Source: Cellulomonas sp. Leaf334
GTDB taxonomy: Bacteria > Actinomycetota > Actinomycetes > Actinomycetales > Cellulomonadaceae
DNA: 64,000 bases
NCBI RefSeq assembly: GCF_001424195.1
Contig: NZ_LMOO01000001.1
Span: 850,569 to 914,568 of the forward strand
Direction: 5' to 3'
The position numbers and the translations under genes are program-made. Shown here one piece after another: positions 63,961-64,000 of this stretch. The notes beneath the pieces were generated by a model, which was given only the letters and a program-made list of their open reading frames with translations, was not told the origin of the DNA and searched no databases. Numbering within the stretch: the first letter of the stretch is position 1; every line of letters begins with the position of its first letter.

Positions 63961-64000
63961 GTGCCGAAGAAGAAGCGCCGTGACATGACCGAGTGGTGGC
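63961..64000 (+). CDS. Start of a divergent gene, 3'-partial
   Basis: GTG 63961 with AGAGGT seven bases upstream opens a frame reading MPKKKRRDMTEWW to the window end. Thirteen residues are too few to identify a family. Divergent from the OhrR/MarR-like gene and so a possible target of it. Confidence 0.5.
   Translation, partial: MPKKKRRDMTEWW

Overview
The window is chromosomal DNA of a very GC-rich Gram-positive actinobacterium, most likely Cellulomonas or a close relative (Micrococcales). Supporting signs are the dense packing, the many GTG starts, the many 4-base ATGA/GTGA gene overlaps, a mycothiol-type maleylpyruvate isomerase fold protein, an F420-type LLM oxidoreductase, a KMGKS-type leucyl-tRNA synthetase, and the conserved order hrcA-dnaJ-rsmE-phoH-ybeY-corC-era ... 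leuA-recO-uppS. The genus is inferred from gene content and no search was run. No tRNA, rRNA, CRISPR array or insertion sequence was seen. No gene-free stretch exceeds 300 bases; the longest is 3561-3828, which holds terminator-like hairpins.

Layout. 1-2061 (+): the end of a Zn/Mn ABC transporter and a DedA-like membrane protein. 2046-5693 (-): uppS, recO, leuA, and upstream of leuA a leucine-codon leader peptide with an 11-bp hairpin (likely attenuator). 5749-24273 (-): an apparent ten-gene operon of PP2C phosphatase, FHA protein, Ser/Thr kinase, 2032-aa Ig/FN3 protein, MoxR ATPase, DUF58, transglutaminase-like protein, RDD-FHA protein and two PQQ-type propellers. It matches and extends the PFNA cluster described in Bifidobacterium. 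24387-32764 (-): a membrane alpha/beta hydrolase, then era, corC-like, ybeY, phoH, rsmE, dnaJ and hrcA, with a CIRCE operator upstream of hrcA.

32897-43379: DUF3097, a proline-rich membrane protein, a DUF4870 protein, hemW-lepA, a maleylpyruvate isomerase-like protein, the amidoligase-type trio (circularly permuted ATP-grasp, alpha-E, transglutaminase) and a solitary PemK/MazF-like protein. 43613-47285: rpsT, twin terminators, an HTH-TPR regulator beside a 47-codon gene for an exported peptide ending in CCKIIN, and two EAL-type proteins of which one has lost its catalytic residues. 47301-55156 (-): leuS, degV, comEA, comEC (without the metallo-beta-lactamase domain) and holA. 55245-64000: a HerA-like ATPase, an MFS exporter, a DtxR-type regulator, a bulb-lectin/VanY carboxypeptidase, a membrane metallophosphoesterase, an LLM oxidoreductase, a glyoxalase-fold protein, and an OhrR/MarR-type regulator divergent from a gene cut by the window end.

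The strongest candidate for an undescribed system is the pair at 44072-45629: an HTH-TPR regulator built like the RRNPP peptide-sensing receptors of Firmicutes, next to a secretable Cys-Cys peptide and separated from it by a 60-base hairpin. The extended PFNA operon, with a transglutaminase-like domain that has lost its Cys and His, and the leuA leader are next in interest.
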